DNA of 64,000 bases from Dallia pectoralis. Its lineage: Eukaryota > Chordata > Actinopteri > Esociformes > Umbridae. Below the pieces are notes generated by a model. The model made no database searches, had not been told where the DNA came from, and worked only from the letters and a program-made list of their open reading frames with translations. Position 1 is the first letter of the stretch. Each line of letters opens with the position of its first letter. Location: the NCBI GenBank assembly GCA_029465975.1, contig CM055728.1, positions 7,242,548 to 7,306,547 on the forward strand. Direction: 5' to 3'. Shown one piece after another: positions 51,601 through 60,476 of this stretch. A program made the position numbers and the translations under genes.

Positions 51601-54600
51601 TGGTATATGACGTGTGATGCAGATTGTGTATGGTAGTGGTATATGACGTGTGATGCAGATTGTGTATTGTAGTGGTATATGACGTGTGATGTAGATTGTG
51701 TATGGTAGTGGTATATGACGTGTGATGCAGATTGTGTATTGTAGTGGTATATGACGTGTGATGCAGATTGTGTATGGTAGTGGTATATGACGTGTGATGC
51801 AGATTGTGTATGGTAGTGGTATATGACGTGTGATGCAGATTGTGTATTGTAGTGGTATATGACGTGTGATGCAGATTGTGTATGGTAGTGGTATATGACG
51901 TGTGATGCAGATTGTGTATGGTAGTGGTATATGACGTGTGATGCAGATTGTGTACTGTAGTGGTATATGACGTGTGATGCAGATTGTGTATGGTAGTGGT
52001 GTATGACATGTGATGCAGATTGTGTATGGTAGTGGTATATGACGTGTGATGCAGATTGTGTATGGTGGTGGTATATGACGTGTAATGCTGATTGTGTATT
52101 GTAGTGGTATATGACGTGTGATGCAGATTGTGTATTGTAGTGGTATATGACGTGTGATGCAGATTGTGTATGGTAGTGGTATATGACGTGTGATTCAGAT
52201 TGTGTATGGTAGTGGTATATGACGTGTGATGCAGATTGTGTATTGTAGTGGTATATGACGTGTGATGCAGATTGTGTATGGTAGTGGTATATGACGTGTG
52301 ATGTAGATTGTGTATGGTAGTGGTATATGACGTGTGATGCAGATTGTGTATGGTAGTGGTATATGACGTGTGATAAAGATTGTGTATGGTGGTGGTATAT
52401 GATGTGTGATGCAGATTGTGTATGGTGGTGGTATATGATGTGTGATGCAGATTGTGTATGGTAGTGGTATATGATGTGTGATGCAGATTGTGTATTGTAG
52501 TGGTATATGACGTGTGATGCAGATTGTGTATGGTAGTGGTATATGACGTGTGATGCAGATTGTGTATTGTAGTGGTATATGATGTGTAATGCAGATTGTG
52601 TATGGTAGTGGTATATGACGTGTAATGCAGATTGTGTATGGTAGTGGTATATGACGTGTGATGCAGATTGTGTATTGTAGTGGTATATGACGTGTGATGT
52701 AGATTGTGTATGGTAGTGGTGTATGACATGTGATGCAGATTGTGTATGGTAGTGGTATATGACGTGTGATGCAGATTGTGTATAGTGGTGGTATATGACG
52801 TGTGATTCAGATTGTGTATGGTAGTGGTATATGACGTGTGATGTAGATTGTGTATGGTAGTGGTATATGACGTGTGATGCAGATTGTGTATGGTAGTGGT
52901 ATATGACGCGTGATGCAGATTGTGTATGGTAGTGGTATATGACGTGTGATGCAGATTGTGTATTGTAGTGGTATATGACGTGTGATGTAGATTGTGTATG
53001 GTAGTGGTATATGACGTGTGATGCAGATTGTGTATTGTAGTGGTATATGACGTGTGATGCAGATTGTGTATGGTAGTGGTATATGACGTGTGATGCAGAT
53101 TGTGTATTGTAGTGGTATATGACGTGTGATGTAGATTGTGTATGGTAGTGGTATATGACGTGTGATGCAGATTGTGTATTGTAGTGGTATATGACGTGTG
53201 ATGCAGATTGTGTATGGTAGTGGTATATGACGTGTGATGCAGATTGTGTATGGTAGTGGTATATGACGTGTGATGCAGATTGTGTATGGTAGTGGTGTAT
53301 GACATGTGATGCAGATTGTGTATGGTAGTGGTATATGACGTGTGATGCAGATTGTGTATGGTGGTGGTATATGACGTGTAATGCTGATTGTGTATGGTAG
53401 TGGTATATGACGTGTGATGCAGATTGTGTATCGTAGTGGTATATGACGTGTGATGCAGATTGTGTATTGTAGTGGTTTATGACGTGTGATGCAGATTGTG
53501 TATGGTAGTGGTATATGATGTGTGATGTAGATTGTGTATGGTTGTGGTATATGACGTGTGATGCAGATTGTGTATTGTAGTGGTATATGACGTGTGATGC
53601 AGATTGTGTATGGTAGTGGTATATGACGTGTGATGCAGATTGTGTATTGTAGTGGTATATGACGTGTGATGCAGGTTGTGTATGGTAGTGGTATATGACG
53701 TGTGATGCAGATTGTGTATTGTAGTGGTATATGACGTGTGATGCAGATTGTGTATGGTAGTGGTATATGACGTGTGATTCAGATTGTGTATGGTAGTGGT
53801 ATATGACGTGTGATGCAGATTGTGTATTGTAGTGGTATATGACGTGTGATGCAGATTGTGTATGGTAGTGGTATATGACGTGTGATGTAGATTGTGTATG
53901 GTAGTGGTATATGACGTGTGATGCAGATTGTGTATGGTAGTGGTATATGACGTGTGATAAAGATTGTGTATGGTGGTGGTATATGATGTGTGATGCAGAT
54001 TGTGTATGGTGGTGGTATATGATGTGTGATGCAGATTGTGTATGGTAGTGGTGTATGACATGTGATGCAGATTGTGTATGGTAGTGGTATATGACGTGTG
54101 ATGCAGATTGTGTATGGTGGTGGTATATGACGTGTAATGCTGATTGTGTATGGTAGTGGTATATGACGTGTGATGCAGATTGTGTATGGTAGTGGTATAT
54201 GACGTGTGATGTAGATTGTGTATGGTAGTGGTATATGACGTGTGATGCAGATTGTGTATGGTAGTGGTATATGACGTGTGATGTAGATTGTGTATGGTAG
54301 TGGTATATGACGTGTGATGCAGATTGTGTATTGTAGTGGTATATGAGGTGTGATGCAGATTGTGTATGGTAGTGGTATATGACGTGTGATGCAGATTGTG
54401 TATTGTAGTGGTATATGACGTGTGATGTAGATTGTGTATGGTAGTGGTATATGACGTGTGATGCAGATTGTGTATTGTAGTGGTATATGACGTGTGATGC
54501 AGATTGTGTATGGTAGTGGTATATGACGTGTGATGCAGATTGTGTATTGTAGTGGTATATGATGTGTAATGCAGGATGTGTATGGTAGTGGTATATGACG

Positions 54601-57600
54601 TGTGATGCAGATTGTGTATTGTAGTGGTATATGACGTGTGATGCAGATTGTGTATGGTAGTGGTATATGACGTGTGATGCAGATTGTGTATGGTGGTGGT
54701 ATATGACGTGTGATGTAGATTGTGTATGGTAGTGGTATATGACGTGTGATGCAGATTGTGTATTGTAGTGGTATATGACGTGTGATGCAGATTGTGTATG
54801 GTAGTGGTATATGACATGTGATGCAGATTGTGTATTGTAGTGGTATATGACGTGTGATGCAGATTGTGTATGGTAGTGGTATATGACATGTGATGTAGAT
54901 TGTGTATGGTAGTGGTATATGACGTGTGATGCAGATTGTGTATGGTAGTGGTATATGACATGTGATGCAGATTGTGTATGGTAGTGGTATATGATGTGTG
55001 ATGCAGATTGTGTATGGTAGTGGTATATGACGTGTGATGCAGATTGTGTATTGTAGTGGTATATGACGTGTGATGCAGATTGTGTATGGTAGTGGTATAT
55101 GACGTGTGATGCAGATTGTGTATGGTAGTGGTATATGACGTGTGATGCAGATTGTGTTTGGTAGTGGTATATGACGTGTGATGCAGATTGTGTATGGTAG
55201 TGGTATATGACGTGTGATGTAGATTGTGTATGGTAGTGGTATATGATGTGTGATGCAGATTGTGTATGGTAGTGGTATATGACGTGTGATGCAGATTGTG
55301 TATGGTAGTGGTATATGACGTGTGATGCAGATTGTGTATTGTAGTGGTATATGATGTGTAATGCAGATTGTGTATGGTAGTGGTATATGATGTGTAATGC
55401 AGATTGTGTATGGTGGTGGTATATGACGTGTGATGCAGATTGTGTATCGTAGTGGTATATGACGTGTGATGCAGATTGTGTATTGTAGTGGTATATGACG
55501 TGTGATGCAGGTTGTGTATGGTAGTGGTATATGACGTGTGATGCAGATTGTGTATTGTAGTGGTATATGACTTGTGATGCAGATTGTGTATGGTAGTGGT
55601 ATATGACGTGTGATGCAGATTGTGTATTGTAGTGGTATATGACGTGTGATGCAGGTTGTGTATGGTAGTGGTATATGACGTGTGATGCAGATTGTGTATT
55701 GTAGTGGTATATGACTTGTGATGCAGATTGTGTATGGTAGTGGTATATGACGTGTGATGCAGATTGTGTATGGTAGTGGTATATGACGTGTGATGCAGAT
55801 TGTGTATTGTAGTGGTATATGACGTGTGATGCAGATTGTGTATGGTAGTGGTATATGACGTGTGATGTAGATTGTGTATGGTAGTGGTATATGATGTGTG
55901 ATGCAGATTGTGTATGGTAGTGGTATATGACGTGTGATAAAGATTGTGTATGGTGGTGGTATATGATGTGTGATGCAGATTGTGTATGGTGGTGGTATAT
56001 GATGTGTGATGCAGATTGTGTATGGTAGTGGTATATGATGTGTGATGCAGATTGTGTATTGTAGTGGTATATGACGTGTGATGCAGATTGTGTATGGTAG
56101 TGGTATATGACGTGTGATGCTGATTGTGTATTGTAGTGGTATATGATGTGTAATGCAGATTGTGTATGGTAGTGGTATATGATGTGTAATGCAGATTGTG
56201 TATGGTAGTGGTATATGACGTGTGATGCAGATTGTGTATTGTAGTGGTATATGACGTGTGATGCAGATTGTGTATGGTAGTGGTGTATGACATGTGATGC
56301 AGATTGTGTATGGTAGTGGTATATGACGTGTAATGCTGATTGTGTATGGTAGTGGTATATGACGTGTGATGCAGATTGTGTATGGTGGTGGTATATGACG
56401 TGTAATGCTGATTGTGTATGGTAGTGGTATATGACGTGTGATGCAGATTGTGTATGGTAGTGGTATATGACGTGTGATGCAGATTGTGTATGGTAGTGGT
56501 ATATGACATGTGATGCAGATTGTGTATTGTAGTGGTATATCACGTGTGATGCAGATTGTGTATGGTAGTGGTATATGACGTGTGATGCAGATTGTGTTTG
56601 GTAGTGGTATATGACGTGTGATGTAGATTGTGTATGGTAGTGGTATATGACGTGTGATGCAGATTGTGTATGGTAGTGGTATATGACGTGTGATGCAGAT
56701 TGTGTATGGTAGTGGTATATGACGTGTGATGCAGATTGTGTATGGTAGTGGTATATGACGTGTGATGCAGATTGTGTATTGTAGTGGTATATGACGTGTG
56801 ATGCAGATTGTGTATGGTAGTGGTATATGACGTGTGATGCAGATTGTGTATGGTAGTGGTATATGACATGTGATGCAGATTGTGTATTGTAGTGGTATAT
56901 CACGTGTGATGCAGATTGTGTATGGTAGTGGTATATGACGTGTGATGCAGATTGTGTTTGGTAGTGGTATATGACGTGTGATGTAGATTGTGTATGGTAG
57001 TGGTATATGACGTGTGATGCAGATTGTGTATGGTAGTGGTATATGACAAGTGATGCAGATTGTGTATGGTAGTGGTATATGACGTGTGATGTAGATTGTT
57101 TATGGTAGTGGTATATGACATGTGATGCAGATTTTGTATGGTAGTGGTATATGACGTGTGATGCAGATTGTGTATTGTAGTGGTATATGACGTGTGATGC
57201 AGATTGTGTTTGGTAGTGGTATATGACGTGTGATGTAGATTGCGTATGGTAGTGGTATATGACGTGTGATGCAGATTGTGTATGGTAGTGGTATATGACA
57301 TGTGATGCAGATTGTGTATGGTAGTGGTATATGACGTGTGATGCAGATTGTGTATGGTGGTGGTATATGACGTGTGATGCAGATTGTGTATGGTAGTGGT
57401 ATATGACATGTGATGCAGATTGTGTATGGTAGTGGTATATGACGTGTGATGCAGATTGTGTATTGTAGTGGTATATGACGTGTGAAGCAGATTGTGTATG
57501 GTAGTGGTATATGACGTGTGAAGCAGATTGTGGGGTCCCACTCTCTCACCGTGATGCTGCTTGCCCCCCTCTCAGCTTTTTGTAAACGAGTATGATCAGG

Positions 57601-60327
57601 TGCCATTTGAGGCCATCACCTACCTGACAGGTGAGTGCAACTATGGGGGCCGCGTGACAGACGATTGGGACAGGAGGCTTTTGATGACCATGCTGGCTGA
57701 CTACTACAACAAGGACATCATAGAGAACCCTCGCTACACCTTCTCCCCAAGCGGAAAGTACTACGCCCCTCCCAAGTCCTCCTTTGAGGACTACGTCGAG
57801 TTCATACGGGTGAGAGAAGTGTACAGATCGACACGGGCAGAGGCAGAAATGTACAGACAGAAACAGACAGGGACAGAATTGTACAGATGTATACTGTCAT
57901 CATGATCATGAAATGAATTCCATTGTATTAGATGTTAACGTCGCCTTGTTTAACATTTACAATTAAATGTGATTTGGACCCAAAATGGAACCTTGTGGGA
58001 TGCCGTGTGGCTTATATTCATGCTTTACGTCTTGTTTTCCATCTTCTGCGTTTCAGAACCTGCCTTTCCTCCAGCACCCGGAAGTTTTTGGGATGCATGA
58101 GAACGTGGACATCTCCAAGGACCTCCAACAGACCAAGCTACTGTTTGATTCCCTGCTACTCACCCAAGGAGGAGGCATCAAGGGAGGGGCCAGCTCCGGG
58201 GGTGACAACACCCTCTTTGACATAGCCAATGATATCCTGACCAAAGTAAAAAGCTAAACCAATCCAACACATTCTTATAGGAGAACACGTTTCTGCTGAT
58301 AATGTGTTACTTTGAATCTTAAGTTGAATCTCTTTTCTGATTCTTGTAGCTTCCTGCTAACTTTGACATTGAGGCAGCTCTATTGAAATTCCCTGTTCTG
58401 TATGAGGAGAGCATGAACACTGTTTTGGTGCAAGAGATGGAGCGCTACAACACGTACGTCATCTCATGACACTGAAAAATAAACTCTACGTATCAAAACA
58501 ATAAAATCCTGTGTACACTAGTAATTAATTATCTGTGTACTTTAGTTCAGAGGTAAGGATCAAATCACTGTCTTGTCCTCCAGATTAGCGGTTACCATCC
58601 GTGTGAGTTTGCAGAACCTGCTGAAGGCCATCAAGGGTCTGGTGGTGATGGATGCTGAGCTGGAGGCCTTGTCAGGCAGCCTGATGGTGGGCAAGTTGCC
58701 AGAGAAGTGGGCCAAGCGCTCCTACCCAAGTCTTAAGCCACTGGGCAGCTACGTCACAGACTTCCTTGCGAAGCTCACGTTTTTGCAGGTCAGAGCATTA
58801 GCACTAACCCCGGGTGTTGTCCTTAAGAGAGAACATCTTTGTTTGGTCGACTAATGTGTTCTGGCCTCCCTGCAGGACTGGTATAAGACTATCAAACCCA
58901 ATGTGTTCTGGCTGTCCGGGTTCTTCTTCACCCAAGCTTTCCTGACAGGAGCAATGCAGAACTACGCCAGGAAGTACTCCATCCCAATAGACCTGCTCCG
59001 ATTTGACTTCCAGGTCAGGTCACTCAAACAGCCAACTCGGAGGAAACTCAGTTGTTAACAAGATTTTTATTAAATGAGTTTCTCTCCTTTGTCTCTGTTT
59101 CGATCGGTGTCCCCCTTCAAACGTTACAGGTTCTCCCCGTTGACAGATCAGACGTGGCGCCTGAGGACGGCGTCTACATCAACGGTGTGTTTTTAGACGG
59201 CGCTCGCTGGGACAGGAAAAGGTAGGACGTAAGCTTCAACAACGCTTTGTCTGGAAACATTCCCAGGGGGTTGTGAACTTGCTGTTGAGTGTGTTTAATG
59301 TGTGTCTTTTATAGTGGAGTCCTGGCTGAGCAGCTACCCAAGGTTCTGTTTGATACCGTCCCTATCATCTGGATCAAACCAAGTTAGTATCATCAGTTTG
59401 GAATCTGATTGATTGCTTTTGTGAACAGATGTCTTTTATACAGGTAAAAAGGTGAGATTAGGGGCACTCACTTTAAGAGAGTGCTTGTAATCTCAGATCG
59501 TTACCTGTATTAGAGACACCTGGAATCCAGAAATCTTCCTGATTGACAGGGGATCAAATACTTATTTCACTGAGTAAAATGCAAATCAATTTATAACTTA
59601 TTTGTAATGCGTTATTCTGGATATTTTTGTTGTTATTCTGTCTCTCACTGTTCAAATAAACCCACCATTAAAATATTGACTGATCATGTCTTTGTCAGTG
59701 GGCAAACGTACAAAATCAGCAGGGGATCAACTACTTTCTTCCTTCACTGTATGTATTTTATATATGAATAGAAATGAAGGAAATTATAATTTGCATCCTA
59801 TTTTACACATGTATGTAGTTAATTATTTTGCATTTGCAACTTTTCCTGACACCACACTTTATTAACGCTATCTTGAACTAATTAAGGTTAAATGTACAGA
59901 ACAGCAGATTTTTCACCTTGTCACCTTGGGATTTGATCGAGCATCGACCTTTTAATTACTGGCCAGGTGCTCTGATTGTTAGCATACCTTAATCTCACAA
60001 TATGGGTGAACTATATTTCTTTGGGTTTAACCAGACATTCATGCTTGTTTAAGTTCTGGACTTCTCATTGGACTTCTTTTACTCACTCTCATCATCTTTT
60101 TTTCCTGTCTCCCCTATCCTTTCTTCCCTCCAGCTGAGAAAAAGGGCAATGACCAACTACAGACCATGTACGTGTGCCCGCTATACAAGACCAGTGAGAG
60201 GAAGGGAACCCTGTCCACCACAGGTCACTCTACCAACTTTGTCATCACCATGACGTTGCCCACCAGCAAGCGCCCGCAGCACTGGGTCAAAAGGGGCGTG
60301 GCCATGCTCTGCCAGCTGGACGACTGA
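21623..60327 (+). CDS. dnah12: Axonemal dynein heavy chain 12 (single-headed inner arm)
   Basis: I joined 71 coding exons by phase and splice consensus into an uninterrupted 3970-aa frame, close to human DNAH12 (about 3960). The protein is a motile-cilium inner-arm dynein motor of the DNAH1/3/7/12 group, with a short tail. Order: tail 1-791, linker 792-1270, AAA1 (GPAGTGKT 1284-1291), AAA2 (GEPFAGKT 1565-1572), AAA3 (GPTGTGKS 1919-1926), AAA4 (GVGGSGRQS 2285-2293), stalk 2544-2831, AAA5, AAA6 and a C-terminal domain ending GVAMLCQLDD. DNAH12 rather than DNAH1, 3 or 7 is chosen from the tail (RRSKEQQ near the N-terminus, PIQQQW, NTWYPK) and from KVLHVLADTLTLM in AAA2. The start is the first ATG matching the DNAH12 N-terminus; an in-frame ATG at 21518 would add residues without family support. 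Introns are swollen by minisatellites, and intron 32 uses a GC donor. Confidence 0.95.
24775..25653. repeat. Minisatellite, 59-bp unit, about 15 copies (dnah12 intron 9)
   Basis: GC-rich 59-bp unit with GCTGTCCCGGGTGTGGCTGG, repeated head to tail; copies differ at a few positions (GGACACATGT versus GGGCACCTGT, GGCGAGG versus GGCCGAGG). G-rich runs (GGGTGGTGG) recur in each unit. It lies in the roughly 2-kb intron between exons 9 and 10. The 24000-24770 part of the intron contains no recognisable element. Confidence 0.95.
25792..25871 (+). repeat. tRNA-like sequence, possible SINE head
   Basis: An A-box-like TAGTGGTAGAGTG and a B-box-like GGTTCAATCCC are spaced as in a tRNA, and the ends (GGAGTTGG.../...CTTCTCC) could pair. 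The anticodon arm is irregular, so a working tRNA is unlikely. It sits in dnah12 intron 9 about 65 bp before exon 10. A tRNA-derived SINE fragment or tRNA pseudogene is the likeliest reading. Confidence 0.45.
27780..28240 (+). mobile_element. Tc1/mariner relic: transposase C-terminus and 3' flank (intron 15)
   Basis: Plus-strand codons from about 27860 read NLWGDLKRAVHSRCPFNLTD then LERFCKEKWANI, matching the fish Tc1 pattern NLW..LK..VH.R.P.NL..L..FC.EEW. The following DNA (ACTTATGCAACCAGGTTATT and the TTTCAATTGAATTG stretch) matches the 3' region of Tc1-like elements common in salmonid-type genomes. The catalytic D,D segments and the terminal repeats are missing, so it is a dead fragment inside dnah12 intron 15. 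Confidence 0.8.
28928..31256 (+). other. dnah12: dnah12 exons 17-25: linker region (aa 792-1270)
   Basis: Exons: 28928-29113, 29232-29432, 29635-29829, 29917-30038, 30114-30249, 30361-30507, 30643-30762, 30850-31006, 31084-31256. This is the dynein linker (the mechanical lever that swings over the AAA ring). It shows NPGIRPRHWSQMSDIV, VQAQWLYLEPIF, FFFLSNDEMLEILSETKDP and GNSPRLVITPLTDRCYRTL, all hallmark stretches of the heavy-chain family. Introns are short (76-204 bp) and free of repeats. Confidence 0.95.
31734..32821 (+). other. dnah12: dnah12 exons 26-29: AAA1, main ATPase site
   Basis: Exons 31734-31886, 32012-32251, 32341-32586 and 32702-32821 (aa 1271-1523). AAA1 hydrolyses the ATP that powers the stroke. 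The Walker A motif GPAGTGKT (1284-1291), Walker B ACFDEFNR (1333-1340), sensor region TMNPGYAGRSELPDNLK and the TYRLCSEQLSSQ stretch are all intact, so the motor should be catalytically competent. This is the most conserved segment against human DNAH12. Confidence 0.96.
33652..33653 (+). other. dnah12: GC-AG intron donor (dnah12 intron 32)
   Basis: Exon 32 must end ...DDNKK to join LCLMSGEII in exon 33. The junction reads AAG/GCAAGG, the usual consensus for the minor GC class of U2 donors. No GT alternative keeps the frame. Confidence 0.85.
33765..35075. repeat. Minisatellite, 85-bp unit, about 15 copies (dnah12 intron 32)
   Basis: Units contain GTCTGATGAGCTCACGGGTA and AGACAAGGCAACAGAAGATT and repeat every 85 bp (for example 33847 and 33932). 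Copies are nearly identical apart from a few changes and one disturbed copy at about 34019-34060, which points to recent homogenisation. Confidence 0.95.
35099..36032 (+). mobile_element. hAT-like transposon remnant with BED zinc finger (dnah12 intron 32)
   Basis: The terminal inverted repeats CAGGGTATCCGCGGGGTCTTG (left) and CAGGGTATATGCAGGAATCTTG (right, reverse complement) are imperfect. The 6 bp ATAAGC flanks both ends (35093-35098 and 36033-36038), shorter than the 8 bp typical of hAT. Codons from 35265 to 35600 give a 111-aa frame with KVWDHFTL, a Cys-x2-Cys pair (NCKICKSD) and HLKRKH, a BED zinc finger as at the N-terminus of hAT transposases. No catalytic domain follows. It lies directly after the 85-bp minisatellite. 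Confidence 0.75.
36108..36345 (+). mobile_element. Tc1/mariner relic: transposase 3' fragment (intron 32)
   Basis: The stretch with AGATCTCAATCCAATAG, GGGAGATTCACATCATGGAT and CACCTTGTTGAGTCTATTCC corresponds to the PDLNPIEHLWD...REI..MD...LVES end of a very common fish Tc1-like transposase, with several small deletions. No inverted repeats are visible. It ends about 60 bp before exon 33. Confidence 0.75.
37526..39050. repeat. Minisatellite, 39-bp unit, about 39 copies, starting at dnah12 intron 37 donor
   Basis: The unit GCAGCCAAACCAATAAACCT...GAGATTATATGAAA repeats every 39 bp. The array starts at the 5' splice site itself: the intron opens GTAAGCAGCC, the next unit again reads ATATGTAAGCAGCC, and later units read ATATGAAAGCAGCC. 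A larger block recurs (compare 37790-38250 with 38330-38750), showing higher-order duplication. Confidence 0.95.
40558..41168. repeat. Minisatellite, 85-bp unit, about 7 copies (dnah12 intron 40)
   Basis: Units contain TATGTGTATACATGTTATAG and GATAATCAGTCTACTCGTTA and repeat every 85 bp (40670, 40755, 40840). The first unit differs, with an insertion of about 24 bp. Unrelated in sequence to the 85-bp unit in intron 32. Confidence 0.95.
42033..43360 (+). other. dnah12: dnah12 exons 43-47: AAA4 (aa 2261-2543)
   Basis: Exons 42033-42225, 42410-42571, 42671-42865, 42970-43103, 43198-43360. AAA4 shows the family's atypical Walker A GVGGSGRQS (2285-2293), Walker B KTVFLLTDAQIKDE, FSPIGEAFRNRLR and FPSLINCCTIDWF. 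Exon 47 ends in the first part of the stalk (KRYTNGLDKLAFAESQ). Confidence 0.95.
43494..43720 (+). mobile_element. Tc1/mariner relic: 5' end fragment (dnah12 intron 47)
   Basis: GGTGAGTACACCCCTCAAAG, ACAACACTGAAGACATGGCA and TAAACCGCTGGCAACAAAAG match the 5' region of a widespread fish Tc1-like element whose ends carry AGTACACCCC. The transposase gene is absent. Confidence 0.7.
43811..44979 (+). other. dnah12: dnah12 exons 48-51: coiled-coil stalk and microtubule-binding domain (aa 2544-2831)
   Basis: Exons 43811-44068, 44190-44321, 44405-44494, 44597-44979. Long heptad-rich helices (VSEMKKELVDLQPKLEQAKI; DEKRAELKEVEDRLALLQQT) flank a globular tip with SMKSPPSGVKLVM, ILDYWGPSKKLLGDM and EYDKDKIP. 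This is the antiparallel stalk and the microtubule-binding domain. It is full length with no interruption. Confidence 0.94.
45120..46996 (+). other. dnah12: dnah12 exons 52-57: AAA5 (about aa 2832-3233)
   Basis: Exons 45120-45267, 45358-45718, 45808-46000, 46306-46498, 46583-46755, 46856-46996. Family stretches: NLTGDVLISAGVIAYLGAFT, IRAWNIAGLPTDSFSIDNG, RRWPMMIDPQGQANKW, LLENVGEELDPALEPLL, LRNPHYLPE and KILETLSSSEGNILED (strut helices). Exon 57 runs into AAA6 with VCRSLFEKDKLLFSF. AAA5 lacks a functional nucleotide site in the family. Confidence 0.94.
48296..49742. repeat. dnah12: Minisatellite, 38-bp unit, about 38 copies, spanning dnah12 exon 60 / intron 60 donor
   Basis: The unit TGACCCCATGGCCAGTAAGC plus CACTACCCCACACACCGTA repeats every 38 bp. 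The first copy is the real exon end and donor (CCATGGCCA/GTAAGC at 48309/48310). Most later copies keep GTAAGC, GTGAGC or GTAAGT at the same place. A 13-unit (494-bp) block is duplicated: the variant CAAACATGGTATGACC occurs near 48931 and again near 49425. The array ends about 70 bp before exon 61. Confidence 0.95.
50313..50632. repeat. CA-rich microsatellite with AGAACACACAC units (dnah12 intron 62)
   Basis: About 320 bp of (CA)n interrupted by regular CAGAACACAC and CAGACACAGACA motifs. It fills most of the 377-bp intron 62 and begins about 22 bp after the donor. Confidence 0.97.
50848..57532. repeat. Giant minisatellite, 36-bp unit, about 186 copies (dnah12 intron 63)
   Basis: The unit GTGATGCAGATTGTGTATGG plus TAGTGGTATATGACGT has an exact 36-bp period (five units per 180 bp). 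It occupies nearly all of the 6.77-kb intron between exons 63 and 64. Common variants are TATGG/TATTG, GCAGA/GTAGA, and a single CpG (GACGTG) that appears as GATGTG or GACATG. Rare marker units recur at whole multiples: GATAAAG occurs at 52371, 53955 and 55935 (44 and 55 units apart). Because 36 is divisible by 3, long frames stay open on the minus strand by arithmetic alone. Confidence 0.97.
57576..60327 (+). other. dnah12: dnah12 exons 64-71: C-terminal domain (aa 3564-3970)
   Basis: Exons 57576-57809, 58057-58245, 58350-58453, 58584-58788, 58876-59013, 59130-59221, 59315-59382, 60134-60327. Family stretches: LTGECNYGGRVTDDWDRR, HPEVFGMHENVDISKD, YEESMNTVLVQEMERYN, RSYPSLKPLGSYV, VFWLSGFFFTQAFLTG, EDGVYINGVFLDGARWDR, CPLYKTSERKGTLSTTGHST, then RGVAMLCQLDD and TGA at 60325-60327. 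Confidence 0.95.
59455..59750 (-). mobile_element. Tc1/mariner relic: one terminal region (dnah12 intron 70)
   Basis: GGGGATCAAATACTTATTTC, AATGCAAATCAATTTATAAC, TGTTCAAATAAACCCACCAT and the terminal CTTCCTTCACTGTA match the 5' terminal part of a common salmonid/teleost Tc1-like element whose inverted repeat reads TACAGTGAGGGAA. The copy lies in reverse and is cut before the transposase gene. Confidence 0.75.
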
Positions 60328-60399
60328 GAGGACAAATTTCACACAAGCACTTTATGTCATAACTTTTAGTGTCCATTCACTTTTATCATCTTAAATCAT

Positions 60400-60405
60400 A
60401 TTAAA
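60400..60405 (+). terminator. dnah12: dnah12 poly(A) signal
   Basis: ATTAAA, the commonest variant signal, 73 nt after the stop codon. Cleavage would fall about 60-70 bp before the 60-bp minisatellite begins. Confidence 0.6.
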
Positions 60406-60476
60406 GATATTTACATGTAATTTCCTGTTGTCGCTGTTGGTTTTGTTTTGGTGCCATCTGTTGGAAGATGAGGTCG

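Noticed and set aside
37526..57532. CRISPR-like arrays
   Set aside because: Repeats are contiguous with no unique spacers, and the genome is eukaryotic.
50792..57541. Very long minus-strand open frames (up to about 2000 codons) of a 12-residue repeat
   Set aside because: They follow from a 36-bp tandem repeat with no stop codon in that frame; they lie antisense in a dnah12 intron and have no initiation or splice context.
21623..60327. DNAH1, DNAH3 or DNAH7 as the identity of the dynein
   Set aside because: The motor is similar in all four, but the short tail, its motifs and the AAA2 sequence agree best with remembered DNAH12.
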